Source: Rhodocyclales bacterium (GTDB lineage Bacteria; Pseudomonadota; Gammaproteobacteria; Burkholderiales; Rhodocyclaceae). From it: a DNA stretch of 64,000 nt. Shown here in pieces: positions 1 to 9,667 of the stretch. The notes below the pieces were generated by a model. The model did no database searches and was not told the origin of the DNA. It saw only the letters and a program-made list of their open reading frames with translations. The stretch's first letter is position 1. Every line of letters begins with the position of its first letter. Where the stretch lies: the NCBI GenBank assembly GCA_016183655.1, contig JACPEH010000020.1, positions 62,001-126,000 of the forward strand, given 5' to 3'. Position numbers and translations under genes: made by a program.

Positions 1-742
1 CCGGCAGGAAGTTCATGAAGCGGCGCAGCATCGACAGTGCTTCGACGTCGTTCTCGAAGGCCAGGTCGGCGACGCCGGACTTGCTGGTGTGCGTCACCGC
101 ACCGCCCAGTTCTTCCGCCGTCACGTCCTCGTGCGTCACCGTCTTCACGACTTCCGGGCCGGTCACGAACATGTACGAGGAATCCTTCACCATGAAGATG
201 AAGTCGGTCATCGACGGGCTATACACCGCACCGCCGGCGCAGGGGCCCATGATCATCGAGATCTGCGGCACGACGCCGGAGGCCATCACGTTGCGCTGGA
301 AGACGTCGGCGTAACCGCCGAGCGAAGCGACGCCTTCCTGGATGCGGGCGCCGCCCGAATCGTTGAGACCGATCACCGGTGCGCCGACCTTCATCGCGTG
401 GTCCATCACCTTGCAGATCTTCTCGGCGTGGGTCTCCGACAGCGAGCCGCCGAATACCGTGAAGTCCTGCGAGAAGACGAACACCAGGCGGCCGTTGATC
501 GTGCCGTAGCCGATGACGACGCCGTCGCCCGGGGTCTTCTCGGCCTTGTCCATGCCGAAGTCGGTGCAGCGGTGCTCCTTGAACAGATCCCATTCCTCGA
601 AGGAATCGGGGTCGAGCAAGAGCTCGATGCGCTCGCGGGCGGTCAGCTTGCCCTTGGCATGCTGGCTGTCGATGCGCTTCTGGCCACCGCCAAGGTAGGC
701 CAGCTCACGCTTTTTTTCCAGCTGTCGGATGATGTCATGCAT
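1..742 (-). CDS. pccB: Propionyl-CoA carboxylase beta subunit (carboxyltransferase), 5' part, cut by window edge
   Basis: About 247 N-terminal residues are present and the gene runs off the left edge. The protein begins [20 protein letters not shown] and continues with the acyl-CoA carboxyltransferase fold, including [28 protein letters not shown] and [12 protein letters not shown], typical of PccB-like biotin-dependent carboxylases. The family transfers CO2 from carboxybiotin to propionyl-CoA, giving methylmalonyl-CoA. The start has a GGGAG ribosome site about 10 nt upstream. It is last of three genes (mutase, meaB, pccB), only 44 nt after meaB, which places it in the propionyl-CoA to succinyl-CoA route. 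The biotinylated alpha subunit must lie outside the window. Acetyl- or other acyl-CoA specificity cannot be excluded from this fragment. Confidence 0.9.
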   Translation of the reverse strand, partial: MHDIIRQLEKKRELAYLGGGQKRIDSQHAKGKLTARERIELLLDPDSFEEWDLFKEHRCTDFGMDKAEKTPGDGVVIGYGTINGRLVFVFSQDFTVFGGSLSETHAEKICKVMDHAMKVGAPVIGLNDSGGARIQEGVASLGGYADVFQRNVMASGVVPQISMIMGPCAGGAVYSPSMTDFIFMVKDSSYMFVTGPEVVKTVTHEDVTAEELGGAVTHTSKSGVADLAFENDVEALSMLRRFMNFLP

Positions 743-786
743 AACGGAAGCTCCCTCGAAAGTCGGGTAATTCAAAAAACAAAGAA

Positions 787-1794
787 TCAGTGTTTCAGGT
801 GGGCGAGCAGGGCGTGCGCCGCTGCTGCCGGCGTCGTCTGCCCGTCCTCGACGGAACGGCTCAGGCGCGACAGGCTTTCCTGCACGCCGGGGTGATCCTT
901 GAACTGCTGATGCAGGCCGGCCTCGATCAGTTGCCACATCCAGGCCAGCGCCTGGTGCCGGCGCTTCTGTTCGAACTCGCCGCTGGCGGCGAGCGCCGTA
1001 CGGTATTTCTCGACATTCTCCCAGAACTCGGCGATGCCTTCCTTCTGCAGCGCGCTGACGGTCAGCACCGGCGGCGCCCAGTTCGGCGAGGCGTGGCGCA
1101 GCATGTGCAGCGCGTTCTTCCACTGCGCGCGCACCACGGCGGTGGCGCGCGGATCGATGTCGGCCTTGTTGATCACGACCAGGTCGGCGATCTCGACGAT
1201 GCCCTTCTTGATCGCCTGCAGGTCGTCGCCGGCGTTCGGCAGCTGCAGCAGGCAGAAGATGTCTACCATGCCGGCGACCGTCGTCTCGCTCTGGCCGACG
1301 CCGACCGTCTCGACGATGATCACGTCGTAGCCGGCGGCCTCGCACAGCAGCATCGCCTCGCGCGTCTTCTCGGCGACGCCGCCGAGCGAACCGGCCGACG
1401 GGCTCGGGCGGATGAAGGCTTCCTCCTTCTGGCAGAGGATCTCCATGCGCGTCTTGTCGCCGAGGATCGAGCCGCCGGACAGCGACGACGACGGATCGAC
1501 GGCGAGCACCGCGAGGCGCTTGCCGTGGCCGATCAACCAGACGCCGAGGGCCTCGATGAAGGTCGACTTGCCGGCGCCGGGAACGCCCGAGATGCCGATG
1601 CGGATGGCGTTGCCGGTCTGCGGCAGGAGCGCGTTCAGCACCTGCTGCGCGCGCTGCCGGTGGTCCGCGCGGGTCGACTCGATCAGCGTGATCGCCTTGG
1701 CCAGCGCGCGCCGCTGCCCGGCCAGCACGCCGGTGATCAGCGTCTGGTCCTCCGGCAGCATCTGCGCCGCCAAGGAAGCCTCCCTCGCGTTCAT
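787..1794 (-). CDS. meaB: Methylmalonyl-CoA mutase-associated GTPase MeaB (ArgK family)
   Basis: This 335-residue protein has the G3E/MeaB layout: helical N-terminus, P-loop GVPGAGKS at residues 70-77, the conserved [18 protein letters not shown] stretch near 100-117, and the guanine-specificity motif NKAD at 209-212. MeaB proteins protect and reload adenosylcobalamin on methylmalonyl-CoA mutase using GTP. The gene begins 12 nt after the stop of the mutase on the same strand, the usual pairing, and is followed by pccB. It is cytoplasmic, with no signal or membrane segments. Confidence 0.95.
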   Translation of the reverse strand: MNAREASLAAQMLPEDQTLITGVLAGQRRALAKAITLIESTRADHRQRAQQVLNALLPQTGNAIRIGISGVPGAGKSTFIEALGVWLIGHGKRLAVLAVDPSSSLSGGSILGDKTRMEILCQKEEAFIRPSPSAGSLGGVAEKTREAMLLCEAAGYDVIIVETVGVGQSETTVAGMVDIFCLLQLPNAGDDLQAIKKGIVEIADLVVINKADIDPRATAVVRAQWKNALHMLRHASPNWAPPVLTVSALQKEGIAEFWENVEKYRTALAASGEFEQKRRHQALAWMWQLIEAGLHQQFKDHPGVQESLSRLSRSVEDGQTTPAAAAHALLAHLKH

Positions 1795-1806
1795 CCGTCC
1801 GGCGAC

Positions 1807-3963
1807 TTAGCCGCGTGCCTTGCGGATCTCTTCGAGGACGCGCTTGGCGGAGTCCTCGATGCGCGTGCCCGGGCCGAAGATGGCCTTGGCGCCGGCGGCG
1901 TAGAGCGTGTCGTAGTCCTGCGCCGGGATGACGCCGCCGGCGAAGACGATGATGTCGTCGGCGCCCTGCGCCTTCAGCGCGTTGACCAGCGCCGGCAGCA
2001 GCGTCTTGTGGCCGGCCGCCAGCGACGAGACGCCGACGGCGTGCACGTCGTTCTCGACGGCCAGCCGCGCCGCCTCTTCCGGCGTCTGGAACAGCGGGCC
2101 GACGTCGATGTCGAAGCCGAGGTCGGCAAACGCCGTGGCGACGACCTTGGCGCCGCGGTCATGGCCGTCCTGGCCGAGCTTGGCGATCATCACGCGCGGG
2201 CGGCGGCCCTCTTCGGCGGCGAACTTCTCGACGTCCGCCTTGATGCTTTCCCAGCTTTCCTGTCCGGCCACGACGCCTCCGTAGACACCCGAAATGGTCT
2301 GGTTGTTGGCGCGGAAGCGGCCGAAGACCTTCTCCAGCGCATCCGACACTTCGCCGACCGTCGCGCGCAGGCGGATCGCCTTCACCGACAGGTCGAGCAG
2401 GTTGCCGTCGCCCGTCTCGGCGCTCTTGGTCAGCGCGTCGAGCGCGGCCTGCACGGCGGCAGCATCGCGCGTCGCACGGATCTTCTGCAGGCGGGCGATC
2501 TGCGCCTCGCGCACGGCATGGTTGTCGATGTCGAGGATGTCGATCGCATCCTCCTTGGCCAGCTTGTACTTGTTCACGCCGACGATCACGTCCTTGCCCG
2601 AGTCGATGCGCGCCTGCTTGTCGGCGGCGCAGGTCTCGACCTGCATCTTCGCCCAGCCGGACTCGACCGCCTTGGTCATGCCGCCCATCGCCTCGATCTC
2701 CTGGATGATGCCCCAGGCCTTGTCGGCCATGTCCTGCGTCAGCTTCTCCATCATGTAGGAGCCGGCCCACGGGTCGACGACGTTACAGATGTGCGTCTCT
2801 TCCTGGATGATCAGCTGCGTGTTGCGCGCGATGCGCGCCGAGAACTCGGTCGGCAGCGCGATCGCCTCGTCGAGCGCGTTGGTGTGCAGCGACTGGGTGC
2901 CGCCGAAGACCGCGGCCATCGCCTCGATCGTCGTGCGCACGACGTTGTTGTACGGGTCCTGCTCGGTCAGCGACCAGCCTGAGGTCTGCGAGTGCGTGCG
3001 CAGCATCATCGACTTCGGGCTCTTGGCGTTGAAGCCGCTCATGATGCGGTGCCACAAGAGGCGCGCGGCGCGCATCTTGGCGATTTCGAGATAGAAGTTC
3101 ATGCCCACCGCCCAGAAGAACGACAGGCGGCCGGCGAAGGTGTCGACGTCCATGCCGCTTGCGACGCCGGTGCGTACGTACTCCATGCCGTCGGCCAGCG
3201 TGAAGGCCAGCTCGATCGCCTGGTTCGCCCCGGCCTCCTGGATGTGATAACCCGAAATCGAGATCGAGTTGAACTTCGGCATGTGCTGCGCGGTGTAGCC
3301 GAAGATGTCGGCGATGATCTTCATCGACGGCTTCGGCGGATAGATGTAGGTGTTGCGGACCATGAACTCCTTAAGGATGTCGTTCTGGATGGTCCCGGAG
3401 AGCAGCTCCTGCTTCACGCCCTGTTCCTCGGCGGCGACGATGTAGCCGGCGAGGATCGGCAGCACGGCGCCGTTCATCGTCATCGACACCGAAATCTTGT
3501 CGAGCGGAATGCCGTCGAACAGGATCTTCATGTCCTCGACCGAGTCGATCGCCACGCCGGCCTTGCCGACGTCGCCGACGACGCGGGCGTTGTCCGAGTC
3601 GTAGCCGCGGTGCGTGGCCAGGTCGAAGGCCACCGAGACGCCCTGGCCGCCGGCGGCGAGCGCCTTGCGGTAGAAGGCGTTGGACGCCTCGGCGGTGGAG
3701 AAGCCGGCGTACTGGCGGATGGTCCATGGGCGGGCGGCGTACATCGTCGCCTGCGGGCCGCGCAGGTAGGGCGCGAAGCCGGGCAGCGTGTCGGCATACG
3801 GCAGGTCGGCGACGTCCTGCTTCGTATACAGCGGCTTGACCGCGATGCCTTCCGGCGTGATCCAGTTCAGGTTGTCGACGTCGCCGCCGGGCGCCGACTT
3901 GGCGGCCGCCTTCTGCCAGGCGTCAAGGTTGCTGGAATCGGAAAAACCGCTCTCGTTGGACAT
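1807..3963 (-). CDS. scpA: Methylmalonyl-CoA mutase, single-chain adenosylcobalamin-dependent form
   Basis: This is a 718-residue protein from an ATG with GAGG 7 nt upstream; the frame stays open 21 codons further but without a ribosome site. The N-terminal TIM-barrel carries the substrate domain ([46 protein letters not shown]). The C-terminal cobalamin domain has the DGHDRG motif with its cobalt-ligand His near residue 601, then the SSLAAGH and GG segments. It interconverts methylmalonyl-CoA and succinyl-CoA. Its length matches homodimeric MutA/ScpA enzymes with both substrate and B12 domains. It heads the mutase-meaB-pccB operon and is divergent from a GntR gene. Its cofactor links it to the B12 clusters further right. 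Confidence 0.96.
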   Translation of the reverse strand: MSNESGFSDSSNLDAWQKAAAKSAPGGDVDNLNWITPEGIAVKPLYTKQDVADLPYADTLPGFAPYLRGPQATMYAARPWTIRQYAGFSTAEASNAFYRKALAAGGQGVSVAFDLATHRGYDSDNARVVGDVGKAGVAIDSVEDMKILFDGIPLDKISVSMTMNGAVLPILAGYIVAAEEQGVKQELLSGTIQNDILKEFMVRNTYIYPPKPSMKIIADIFGYTAQHMPKFNSISISGYHIQEAGANQAIELAFTLADGMEYVRTGVASGMDVDTFAGRLSFFWAVGMNFYLEIAKMRAARLLWHRIMSGFNAKSPKSMMLRTHSQTSGWSLTEQDPYNNVVRTTIEAMAAVFGGTQSLHTNALDEAIALPTEFSARIARNTQLIIQEETHICNVVDPWAGSYMMEKLTQDMADKAWGIIQEIEAMGGMTKAVESGWAKMQVETCAADKQARIDSGKDVIVGVNKYKLAKEDAIDILDIDNHAVREAQIARLQKIRATRDAAAVQAALDALTKSAETGDGNLLDLSVKAIRLRATVGEVSDALEKVFGRFRANNQTISGVYGGVVAGQESWESIKADVEKFAAEEGRRPRVMIAKLGQDGHDRGAKVVATAFADLGFDIDVGPLFQTPEEAARLAVENDVHAVGVSSLAAGHKTLLPALVNALKAQGADDIIVFAGGVIPAQDYDTLYAAGAKAIFGPGTRIEDSAKRVLEEIRKARG

Positions 3964-4067
3964 GGAGACCTCGCACTGTTTGGGCCCGCAAGCTCGAAAG
4001 CTTGAAAACGAAGGGCCGGGCATCATTATTGGACAACTTGCCGGTCATGCCTACGACATTCTGCCGC

Positions 4068-4096
4068 TTGACACCCCGGGAAATAGTTTCAATAAT
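4068..4096 (+). promoter_or_regulatory. Sigma70-type promoter candidate for the gntR-ech-mcd genes
   Basis: TTGACA at 4068-4073, a 17-nt spacer and AATAAT at 4091-4096 form a near-consensus promoter pointing at the regulator gene starting at 4150. This is read directly from sequence; activity is inferred. Confidence 0.6.
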
Positions 4097-4102
4097 ACTT
4101 TA

Positions 4103-4116
4103 TCCATAATTATGAA
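4103..4116. promoter_or_regulatory. Palindromic operator candidate downstream of the -10 box
   Basis: CATAATTATG (4105-4114) is a perfect 10-bp palindrome, extendable to 14 bp with one mismatched pair. It lies just after the -10 box at 4091-4096, between the divergent methylmalonyl-CoA mutase and GntR genes. Its position suggests autoregulation by the adjacent GntR protein; that is inference. Confidence 0.4.
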
Positions 4117-4149
4117 TGCAAGGTTCACCGCGCAGGGTATAATCCAGCC

Positions 4150-4857
4150 ATGAATCCCGCCCGTATTGCCCAGACCGCACTCTATCAGGAAGTCGCCGAG
4201 CGCCTGCGCCAGCGCATCTTCTCGCACGAACTGCCGCCCGGCACCTGGATCGACGAACAGGCGCTGGCCATCGACTATGGCATCAGCCGCACGCCGCTGC
4301 GCGAAGCGCTCAAGGTGCTCGCCTCGGAAGGCCTGGTGACGCTGAAGCCGCGCCGCGGCTGCTACGTCACCGAGATTTCCGAGCGCGACCTCGACGAGAT
4401 CTTCCCGCTGATGGCCATGCTCGAAGGCCGCTGTGCCTTCGAGGCGACGCAGAAGGCCAAGGCCGACGACCTCGCCCGCCTCGACGCGCTGCATGCACAG
4501 CTGGAGAAGCATGCCGCCAGCGGCGACAAGGAGCGTTTCTTCGAGGCCAACCAGGAATTCCACCGCGCCGTGCAGGAGCTGGCCGACAACCGCTGGCTGC
4601 TGCAGGTGATCCAGGACCTGCGCAAGGTGCTCAAGCTGACCCGCCTGCATTCGCTGTCGCTCGAAGGTCGCCTGCAGCAGTCGCTCGACGAGCACCGCGC
4701 GATCATGGCCGGCTTCAAGGCGCGCGATGCGCAGCGCGCCGAGAAGGCGATGCAGGACCACCTGCTGTCCGGCCGCGAGGCGCTGGCGCGGATCTACGCC
4801 CGGGAAGCCGCCGAAGGCGCGCTGAACAGCGCCAAAAGCAGTGCCAAGGCTGCCTAA
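4150..4857 (+). CDS. GntR family (FadR subfamily, FCD domain) transcriptional regulator
   Basis: This 235-residue protein has an N-terminal winged helix-turn-helix (GISRTPLREALKVLASEGLV near residues 36-55, then KPRRGCYV wing) and a C-terminal helical FCD ligand domain (FFEANQEFHRAVQELADN, with metal/ligand-type Asp and His residues). Such regulators usually sense a carboxylate and repress nearby catabolic genes. It is divergent from the mutase operon and is followed 22 nt later by an enoyl-CoA hydratase and then malonyl-CoA decarboxylase, so an acyl-CoA or malonate/propionate-related effector is likely. The ligand cannot be read from sequence. Confidence 0.9.
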   Translation: MNPARIAQTALYQEVAERLRQRIFSHELPPGTWIDEQALAIDYGISRTPLREALKVLASEGLVTLKPRRGCYVTEISERDLDEIFPLMAMLEGRCAFEATQKAKADDLARLDALHAQLEKHAASGDKERFFEANQEFHRAVQELADNRWLLQVIQDLRKVLKLTRLHSLSLEGRLQQSLDEHRAIMAGFKARDAQRAEKAMQDHLLSGREALARIYAREAAEGALNSAKSSAKAA

Positions 4858-4879
4858 CCTTACTGCCGCCTGATCGGTC

Positions 4880-5659
4880 ATGCCCGGTAGCATCCAGACT
4901 TCCGTCGCCGGCAGTGTTGTGACGGTCGCCATCGCCAACCCCGGCAAGCTGAACGCCGTCGACCTCGGCATGTGGCAGCAGCTCGCCGCCACCATGGGGG
5001 AACTGGCCGCCGACGATACCGTGCGCTGCATCGTCCTGCGCGGTGCCGGCGACGAGGCCTTCGCCGCCGGCGGCGACCTCGAGGAATTCCTCACCACCCG
5101 CGACACCGTCGACAAGGCGATGCATTACCACGGCTGCGTCGGCCGCGCGTTGCGCGCAATCGCCGACTGCCCGCAGCCGACCATCGCCATGATCAACGGG
5201 GCCTGCATCGGCGGCGGACTGGAGATCGCCGGCCAATGCGACCTGCGCATCGCTGGCGAGTCGGCACGCTTCGGCGCCCCGATCAACCGCGCCGGCTTTT
5301 CCATGTATCCCGAGGAAATGGCCGGACTGCTGCGCCTTGCCGGACCGGCGACGGTGCTCGAAATCCTGCTCGAAGGGCGCCTCCTGTCGGCTGCCGAGGC
5401 GCTGCAGAAAGGCCTGCTCAGCCGCATCGTCGCCGACGAGCGCCTGGCCGACGAGGTCGCTGGCGCCGCCCGCCGCATCTGCGACGGGGCGCCGCTGGTC
5501 GCGCGCTGGCACAAGCGGTGGGTGCGCCGGCTGCAGCAGGAGACGCCGCTGTCCGACGCCGAGCTGCGCGCCTCCTTCGCCTTCCTCGACACCGAGGACT
5601 ACCGGGAAGGCCTCGCCGCCTTCCTGGAAAAACGCAAACCCGTATTCAAGGGCCGCTGA
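4880..5659 (+). CDS. Enoyl-CoA hydratase/isomerase family protein (crotonase fold)
   Basis: The 259-residue protein has the crotonase core: oxyanion-hole segments FAAGGDLEEF (residues 61-70) and GACIGGGLE (107-115), followed by NRAGFSMYPEE. Family members hydrate, isomerise or decarboxylate acyl-CoAs. It lies between a GntR regulator and malonyl-CoA decarboxylase, so it probably acts on a short acyl-CoA arising from malonyl-/propionyl-CoA turnover. The exact substrate is not evident. The ribosome site is weak, suggesting translational dependence on the preceding gene, which ends 22 nt upstream. Confidence 0.85.
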   Translation: MPGSIQTSVAGSVVTVAIANPGKLNAVDLGMWQQLAATMGELAADDTVRCIVLRGAGDEAFAAGGDLEEFLTTRDTVDKAMHYHGCVGRALRAIADCPQPTIAMINGACIGGGLEIAGQCDLRIAGESARFGAPINRAGFSMYPEEMAGLLRLAGPATVLEILLEGRLLSAAEALQKGLLSRIVADERLADEVAGAARRICDGAPLVARWHKRWVRRLQQETPLSDAELRASFAFLDTEDYREGLAAFLEKRKPVFKGR

Positions 5660-5700
5660 CGCCGCCTGCCGGCCGCGCCCCCTGCACAGGAGATTCGTCG

Positions 5701-7020
5701 ATGCCGGAAAGCAACCTTGTCAGTCGCGGCCTGCAACGCCTCCGCTCGGCGATCGTCGAGCCGCCGCCGGGCCTGCCCGCGCGCCGTCGAACGCAGATCC
5801 TGCAACAGCTGCACGAGTGCGCCGAAGGCATCGGCGGCGAAGTGTCCACGCGCCAGCGCGCCGCCCGGCTGGCGGAAACCTATCTGGCGCTGGACGACGT
5901 CGGCCGGCAGGAATTCCTGCGCCTGATCGCCGTCGAGTTCGGCCCCGATCCGGAGGCGGTCGCTGCCGCCCATGCCGCCTACCAGAAGGCGGTCGGCAGC
6001 GACGCGCAGTGGGACGCCGAGGCCGGCCTGCGCCACGCCGTGCGCTCGGCGCGCATCCGCATCCTGACGCAGTTCAACGCCATCCCGCAGGGCGTCAAGT
6101 TCCTCGTCGACCTGCGCGCCGACCTGCTGCGCTACCTCGACGCCGAGCCGCAGCTGGCGGCGCTCGACCGCGAGCTGGAAGCCCGCCTCGGCGCCTGGTT
6201 CGACGTCGGCTTCCTCGAACTGCAGCGGATCACCTGGAATTCGCCGGCGGCGCTGCTGGAGAAGCTGATCAAGTACGAGGCGGTGCACGAGATCCGCTCG
6301 TGGACGGATCTGAAGAACCGGCTCGATTCGGATCGTCGCCTCTACGCCTTCTTCCACCCGCGCATGCCGCTGGAGCCCTTGATCTTCGTCGAGGTTGCGC
6401 TCACCGACCATCTCGCCGACAACGTGCAGAAGCTGCTCGACGAAAGCGCGCCGGTGTTCGACGCGCAGCGCGCCGACACCGCGATCTTCTATTCGATCTC
6501 GAACACGCAGGTCGGCCTGCGCGGCGTCTCCTTCGGCAATTTCCTGCTGAAGCGTGTGGTCGATGACCTCAAGCGCGATTTCCCGCGCCTGAAGACCTTC
6601 GCCACGCTGTCGCCGATGCCCGGGCTGGCGTCCTGGGTGCGTCGCCAGCCGGAGGTGCTCGGCGAATGCGGCATCCTGCTCGATGCCGAGGCGCTCGCTG
6701 CCGGCCAGTGGCGGGACGAGCGCGCGCTGCTGCGCACCCTGCGCGACCGGCTGCCGCGCCTGGCGGCGCGCTATCTGCTCGAAGCGCGGCAGGGCGACAA
6801 GCCGTTCGATCCGGTTGCGCGCTTCCACCTCGGCAACGGCGCCCGCATCGAACAGATCGACTGGCTCGCCGACAGCAGCGGCAAGGGCCTGCGCCAGTCC
6901 TTCGGGCTGATGGTGAACTACCTCTACGACCCGGACGAGATCGAGGACAACGTCGAGGCCTTCGCCCGCGACGGCCGCATCGCCGCGTCGGCCAGCGTGC
7001 GCCGCCTCGGCAAGCGCTGA
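5701..7020 (+). CDS. Malonyl-CoA decarboxylase
   Basis: This 439-residue protein starts at an ATG with AGGAG 8 nt upstream; the frame extends further 5' but those codons overlap the hydratase gene. It shows the helical N-terminal domain and the GNAT-like catalytic domain of malonyl-CoA decarboxylases, including FFHPRMPLEPLIFVEVAL, TLSPMPGLASWV and, near residues 375-388, FHLGNGARIEQIDW, followed by GLMVNYLYDPDEIE. It converts malonyl-CoA to acetyl-CoA and CO2. It sits 41 nt after the hydratase in the same direction and meets a TauE/SafE gene tail to tail. It gives the cell a route for malonyl-CoA independent of the ACP-type malonate decarboxylase encoded just downstream. Confidence 0.93.
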   Translation: MPESNLVSRGLQRLRSAIVEPPPGLPARRRTQILQQLHECAEGIGGEVSTRQRAARLAETYLALDDVGRQEFLRLIAVEFGPDPEAVAAAHAAYQKAVGSDAQWDAEAGLRHAVRSARIRILTQFNAIPQGVKFLVDLRADLLRYLDAEPQLAALDRELEARLGAWFDVGFLELQRITWNSPAALLEKLIKYEAVHEIRSWTDLKNRLDSDRRLYAFFHPRMPLEPLIFVEVALTDHLADNVQKLLDESAPVFDAQRADTAIFYSISNTQVGLRGVSFGNFLLKRVVDDLKRDFPRLKTFATLSPMPGLASWVRRQPEVLGECGILLDAEALAAGQWRDERALLRTLRDRLPRLAARYLLEARQGDKPFDPVARFHLGNGARIEQIDWLADSSGKGLRQSFGLMVNYLYDPDEIEDNVEAFARDGRIAASASVRRLGKR

Positions 7021-7024
7021 ACGG

Positions 7025-7825
7025 TCAGCGGCCGGCGAACAGACTCGACAGCATCTTCACTGCGAGCACGATCAGCAGCGCCGCGAATATCCGGCGCAGC
7101 AGCACCGCCGGTAACCGGTGCGCGAGCCGGGCGCCGAGCGGCGCCGCCAGCGTGCTCGCCGCCGCCATCCACAGCAGCGCCGGCAGGTAAACGAAGCCCA
7201 GCGATCCTGCCGGCAATGCGTCGATGGCGAGTCCGTTCAGCACGTAACCCACGGTGCCGCCGACGGCGATCGGGAAGCCGACTGCCGCCGACGTGCCGAC
7301 CGCCTGGCGGACCGAAACGTTGCACCAGGTGAGGAAGGGGACGGTCATCGCGCCGCCGCCGATCGCCGCCAGCGCCGACACGGCGCCGATCACACCGCCG
7401 GCAGCGGCGACGCCGACCCGTCCGGGCAAGGCGCGCTGCGCTTGCGGGCGCAAGCCGAGGGACATCTGCACGGCGACGAAGAGCATGAAGGCGGCGAAGA
7501 AAATGGCCAGCGCCTGCGTCGACACGTGGCGGGCGAGCAGCGTCCCCAGTCCGGTGCCGAGCAGCACGCCCGGGGTGAAGTCCCGCACCACCGGCCACAG
7601 CACCGCGCCGTGCCGGTGATGGGCACGCAGGCTGGACAGCGAGGTGAACAGGATGGTTGCCATCGAGGTGCCGAGCGCCACCTGCAGCAGGTAGTCGGCG
7701 GGCAGGCCGGCGGCGGCGAGCGTCATCGCCAGCGCCGGCACCATGATGACGCCGCCGCCGACGCCGAGCAGGCCGGCAAAGAAACCGGCGACGATGCCGG
7801 TGGCGAGGTAGGCGACGATCAGCAT
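7025..7825 (-). CDS. TauE/SafE family permease, downstream of mdcH
   Basis: This 266-residue hydrophobic protein has about eight membrane segments and the two repeated glycine-rich family signatures (FAGLLGVGGGVIMVP near the N-terminus; SALAAIGGGAMTVPFL in the middle). TauE/SafE proteins export or import sulfite, sulfonates and other organic anions. It follows mdcH by 57 nt on the same strand, so it may be the last gene of the malonate operon and move a related anion. A second family member lies on the far side of the operon at 17842-18639. The substrate is unknown. Confidence 0.85.
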   Translation of the reverse strand: MLIVAYLATGIVAGFFAGLLGVGGGVIMVPALAMTLAAAGLPADYLLQVALGTSMATILFTSLSSLRAHHRHGAVLWPVVRDFTPGVLLGTGLGTLLARHVSTQALAIFFAAFMLFVAVQMSLGLRPQAQRALPGRVGVAAAGGVIGAVSALAAIGGGAMTVPFLTWCNVSVRQAVGTSAAVGFPIAVGGTVGYVLNGLAIDALPAGSLGFVYLPALLWMAAASTLAAPLGARLAHRLPAVLLRRIFAALLIVLAVKMLSSLFAGR

Positions 7826-7882
7826 CGGTGAAGTTTCATGGGCGGGTATCGGGGGCGCGCAAGTGACGTGTAACAGCGGAGT

Positions 7883-8797
7883 TTACCGATACCGCTGCAG
7901 CCATTTCACGGCGCCGCCGACGCTCGCGAAATCGGCCAGCGAGCGTACGGGAATCCCGGGGTGGCGCTCAAGTGCCATCCGCCCCAACGCGTTGCCCGGT
8001 CCGACTTCGAAAAAGACGGTGGTCCCCATCTCGACCGCGACGTCGAGCACGCGTGCCCACTCGATCGTCGTCGCCAGTTGCCGGCTCAGGCTCGCCACCG
8101 CCGCCTCCCGGCCGGTGACGATGCTGGCGTCGATACCGGCAATCACCGGTGCGGCGCCGCCGCGCCAGGCCTGCGCTGCCAGATGGACGGCGAACTCCGC
8201 CACCGCCGGCCGCAGCCAGCGACTGTGCGCGGGAACGGTGATCGGCAGGAGCACCAGATGGGCGCCGTGCTGCGCGCCCAGCGTGGTCGCCAGCGCCTGC
8301 AGCGCCGCCAGCGGACCGGCCAGCACGGCATGGTCCTCGCCGTTGCGGATGGCGACCTCGACACCGCGTGCAGCCGCCGCCGCTTCGATGTCGGCCAGCC
8401 GGACGCCGCGCACGGCCAGCATGCCCGACGCCGGGGGCGCGTACGCATCCATCAGCCGTGCCCGTTCCCCGGCGAGGTGCAGTACCGCTTCCGCCGGGAG
8501 GGCGCCGGCCAGCCCGTAGGCGGCCAGTTCGCCGACGCTGTAGCCGGCCACCAAGCCCGCTTCGATACCTTCTGCGGCGAGCGCCGCCCCGACCGTCAAC
8601 GCATAAAGGCAGAGCAAGGGCTGCGCGTGGCGGTTGGCGAAGCAGCGCGCCGGATCGGCGGCGATCGTCAGCGCGTCCGGGGCCAGCTGGGCCGCCAGGT
8701 CGCCGAGCACGGCGGCAGTCGCCGGGTCGGTGCGCAGCCGCGCGAACATGTCGGGCGACTGGCCTCCCTGACCCGGGCTGAGCAGGCACAGGCTCAT
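7883..8797 (-). CDS. mdcH: Malonate decarboxylase subunit epsilon, malonyl-CoA:ACP transacylase-like
   Basis: This 304-residue FabD-like acyltransferase has GQGGQ at the N-terminus, the nucleophile motif GYSVGE (Ser87) and a catalytic-type His191 in PAHSRW. MdcH loads malonyl onto the phosphoribosyl-dephospho-CoA group of the MdcC carrier, priming the malonate decarboxylase cycle. The gene lies 6 nt after mdcB at the end of the mdc run. The family assignment rests on the fold plus context; by sequence alone it could be mistaken for FabD. Confidence 0.9.
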   Translation of the reverse strand: MSLCLLSPGQGGQSPDMFARLRTDPATAAVLGDLAAQLAPDALTIAADPARCFANRHAQPLLCLYALTVGAALAAEGIEAGLVAGYSVGELAAYGLAGALPAEAVLHLAGERARLMDAYAPPASGMLAVRGVRLADIEAAAAARGVEVAIRNGEDHAVLAGPLAALQALATTLGAQHGAHLVLLPITVPAHSRWLRPAVAEFAVHLAAQAWRGGAAPVIAGIDASIVTGREAAVASLSRQLATTIEWARVLDVAVEMGTTVFFEVGPGNALGRMALERHPGIPVRSLADFASVGGAVKWLQRYR

Positions 8798-8803
8798 GTT
8801 CGA

Positions 8804-9667
8804 TCAGGCGGCCAGCGCCGGCTGCCGTGCCGGCGCCAGCCGGAGGGCCGGCAGGCGATGTACGAACCAGGCTGCGGCAAGCAGGTCGGCGGCGCCGCCG
8901 GGGCTCAACCAGCGCTGTTCGAATGCTTCGCACAGCCGTTCGAGGCGGCCTTCCCAGCCGGCGACGAAGACGCTGCCGCCGTTGATGAAATCCTCGCTGG
9001 CCCGCTGCGACCAGGCCAGCCCATCCGGGCCGCCGCGGTGTACGAGATTGGTGTCGGGCAACACCGCCATCGTCGACAGCAGCGCATGCACGCCGGCGGC
9101 CCGGCCGTCGCTGCCGCGCGCCAGCGCCAGGCGCAGCGCCGGCAGCGTGACGTCGAACAGCACCGGAAAGCCGGCGGCGGCATGCTCGCGGGCGCCGGGA
9201 ACGCCATGATCGTGCAGTGCGCGCTGGCCGTTGCTTGGCGTCGCCGGCGCGACTGCAAAGTCGGCCGCCCAGCGCCGGCGCACGATGTCGCCGAGCGCCG
9301 CGCCGCTGCCGGCCGCCAGGCGCCAACCGGCAGCGGCCGCCAGCAGGCCGAGGTTGAACACCGCCCCCTTGTGCGTGTTGACGCCAGCGGTGGCGGCAAA
9401 CATCGCACGCTCGGCGAGCACGCCGCGCGCCTGCAGCGGCGCAAAAGCGGCGCCGGCGGCACCGAGCCGGGCGCAGTCGGCGAAGTACGGCCGCAGCGCG
9501 GCGATGCTGGCGGTGAAGGTGCTGTGGTCCATGTCGGCATGGCTGCCGCGGCGCGACGGCGTCACCAGCCCCGGCTTGGGATCCAACGCCAGTTCGGCAT
9601 CGAGCGCGGCGATCGCCAGCTCGCCGATCCGCGCCAGTCCGCAATCGTTGCCCGCGCGCTGCGCCAT
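8804..9667 (-). CDS. mdcB: Triphosphoribosyl-dephospho-CoA synthase
   Basis: This 287-residue protein has the CitG/MdcB signatures: DPKPGLVTPSRRGSHADMDH near residues 29-48 and GVNTHKGAVFNLGLL in the middle. It makes the triphosphoribosyl-dephospho-CoA precursor of the malonate decarboxylase prosthetic group from ATP and dephospho-CoA. Its ATG overlaps the mdcG stop as TGATG (1-nt overlap at 9667), indicating translational coupling to the transferase that uses its product. Confidence 0.93.
   Translation of the reverse strand: MAQRAGNDCGLARIGELAIAALDAELALDPKPGLVTPSRRGSHADMDHSTFTASIAALRPYFADCARLGAAGAAFAPLQARGVLAERAMFAATAGVNTHKGAVFNLGLLAAAAGWRLAAGSGAALGDIVRRRWAADFAVAPATPSNGQRALHDHGVPGAREHAAAGFPVLFDVTLPALRLALARGSDGRAAGVHALLSTMAVLPDTNLVHRGGPDGLAWSQRASEDFINGGSVFVAGWEGRLERLCEAFEQRWLSPGGAADLLAAAWFVHRLPALRLAPARQPALAA

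Noticed and set aside
790-2982. A 730-codon frame antisense to meaB and methylmalonyl-CoA mutase
   Set aside because: It mirrors third-codon GC of two well-conserved genes and shows low-complexity Arg/Asp/Leu sequence.
4138-4143. TATAAT just before the GntR start at 4150
   Set aside because: It would leave almost no leader and has no matching -35 box; the TTGACA/AATAAT pair upstream is better.
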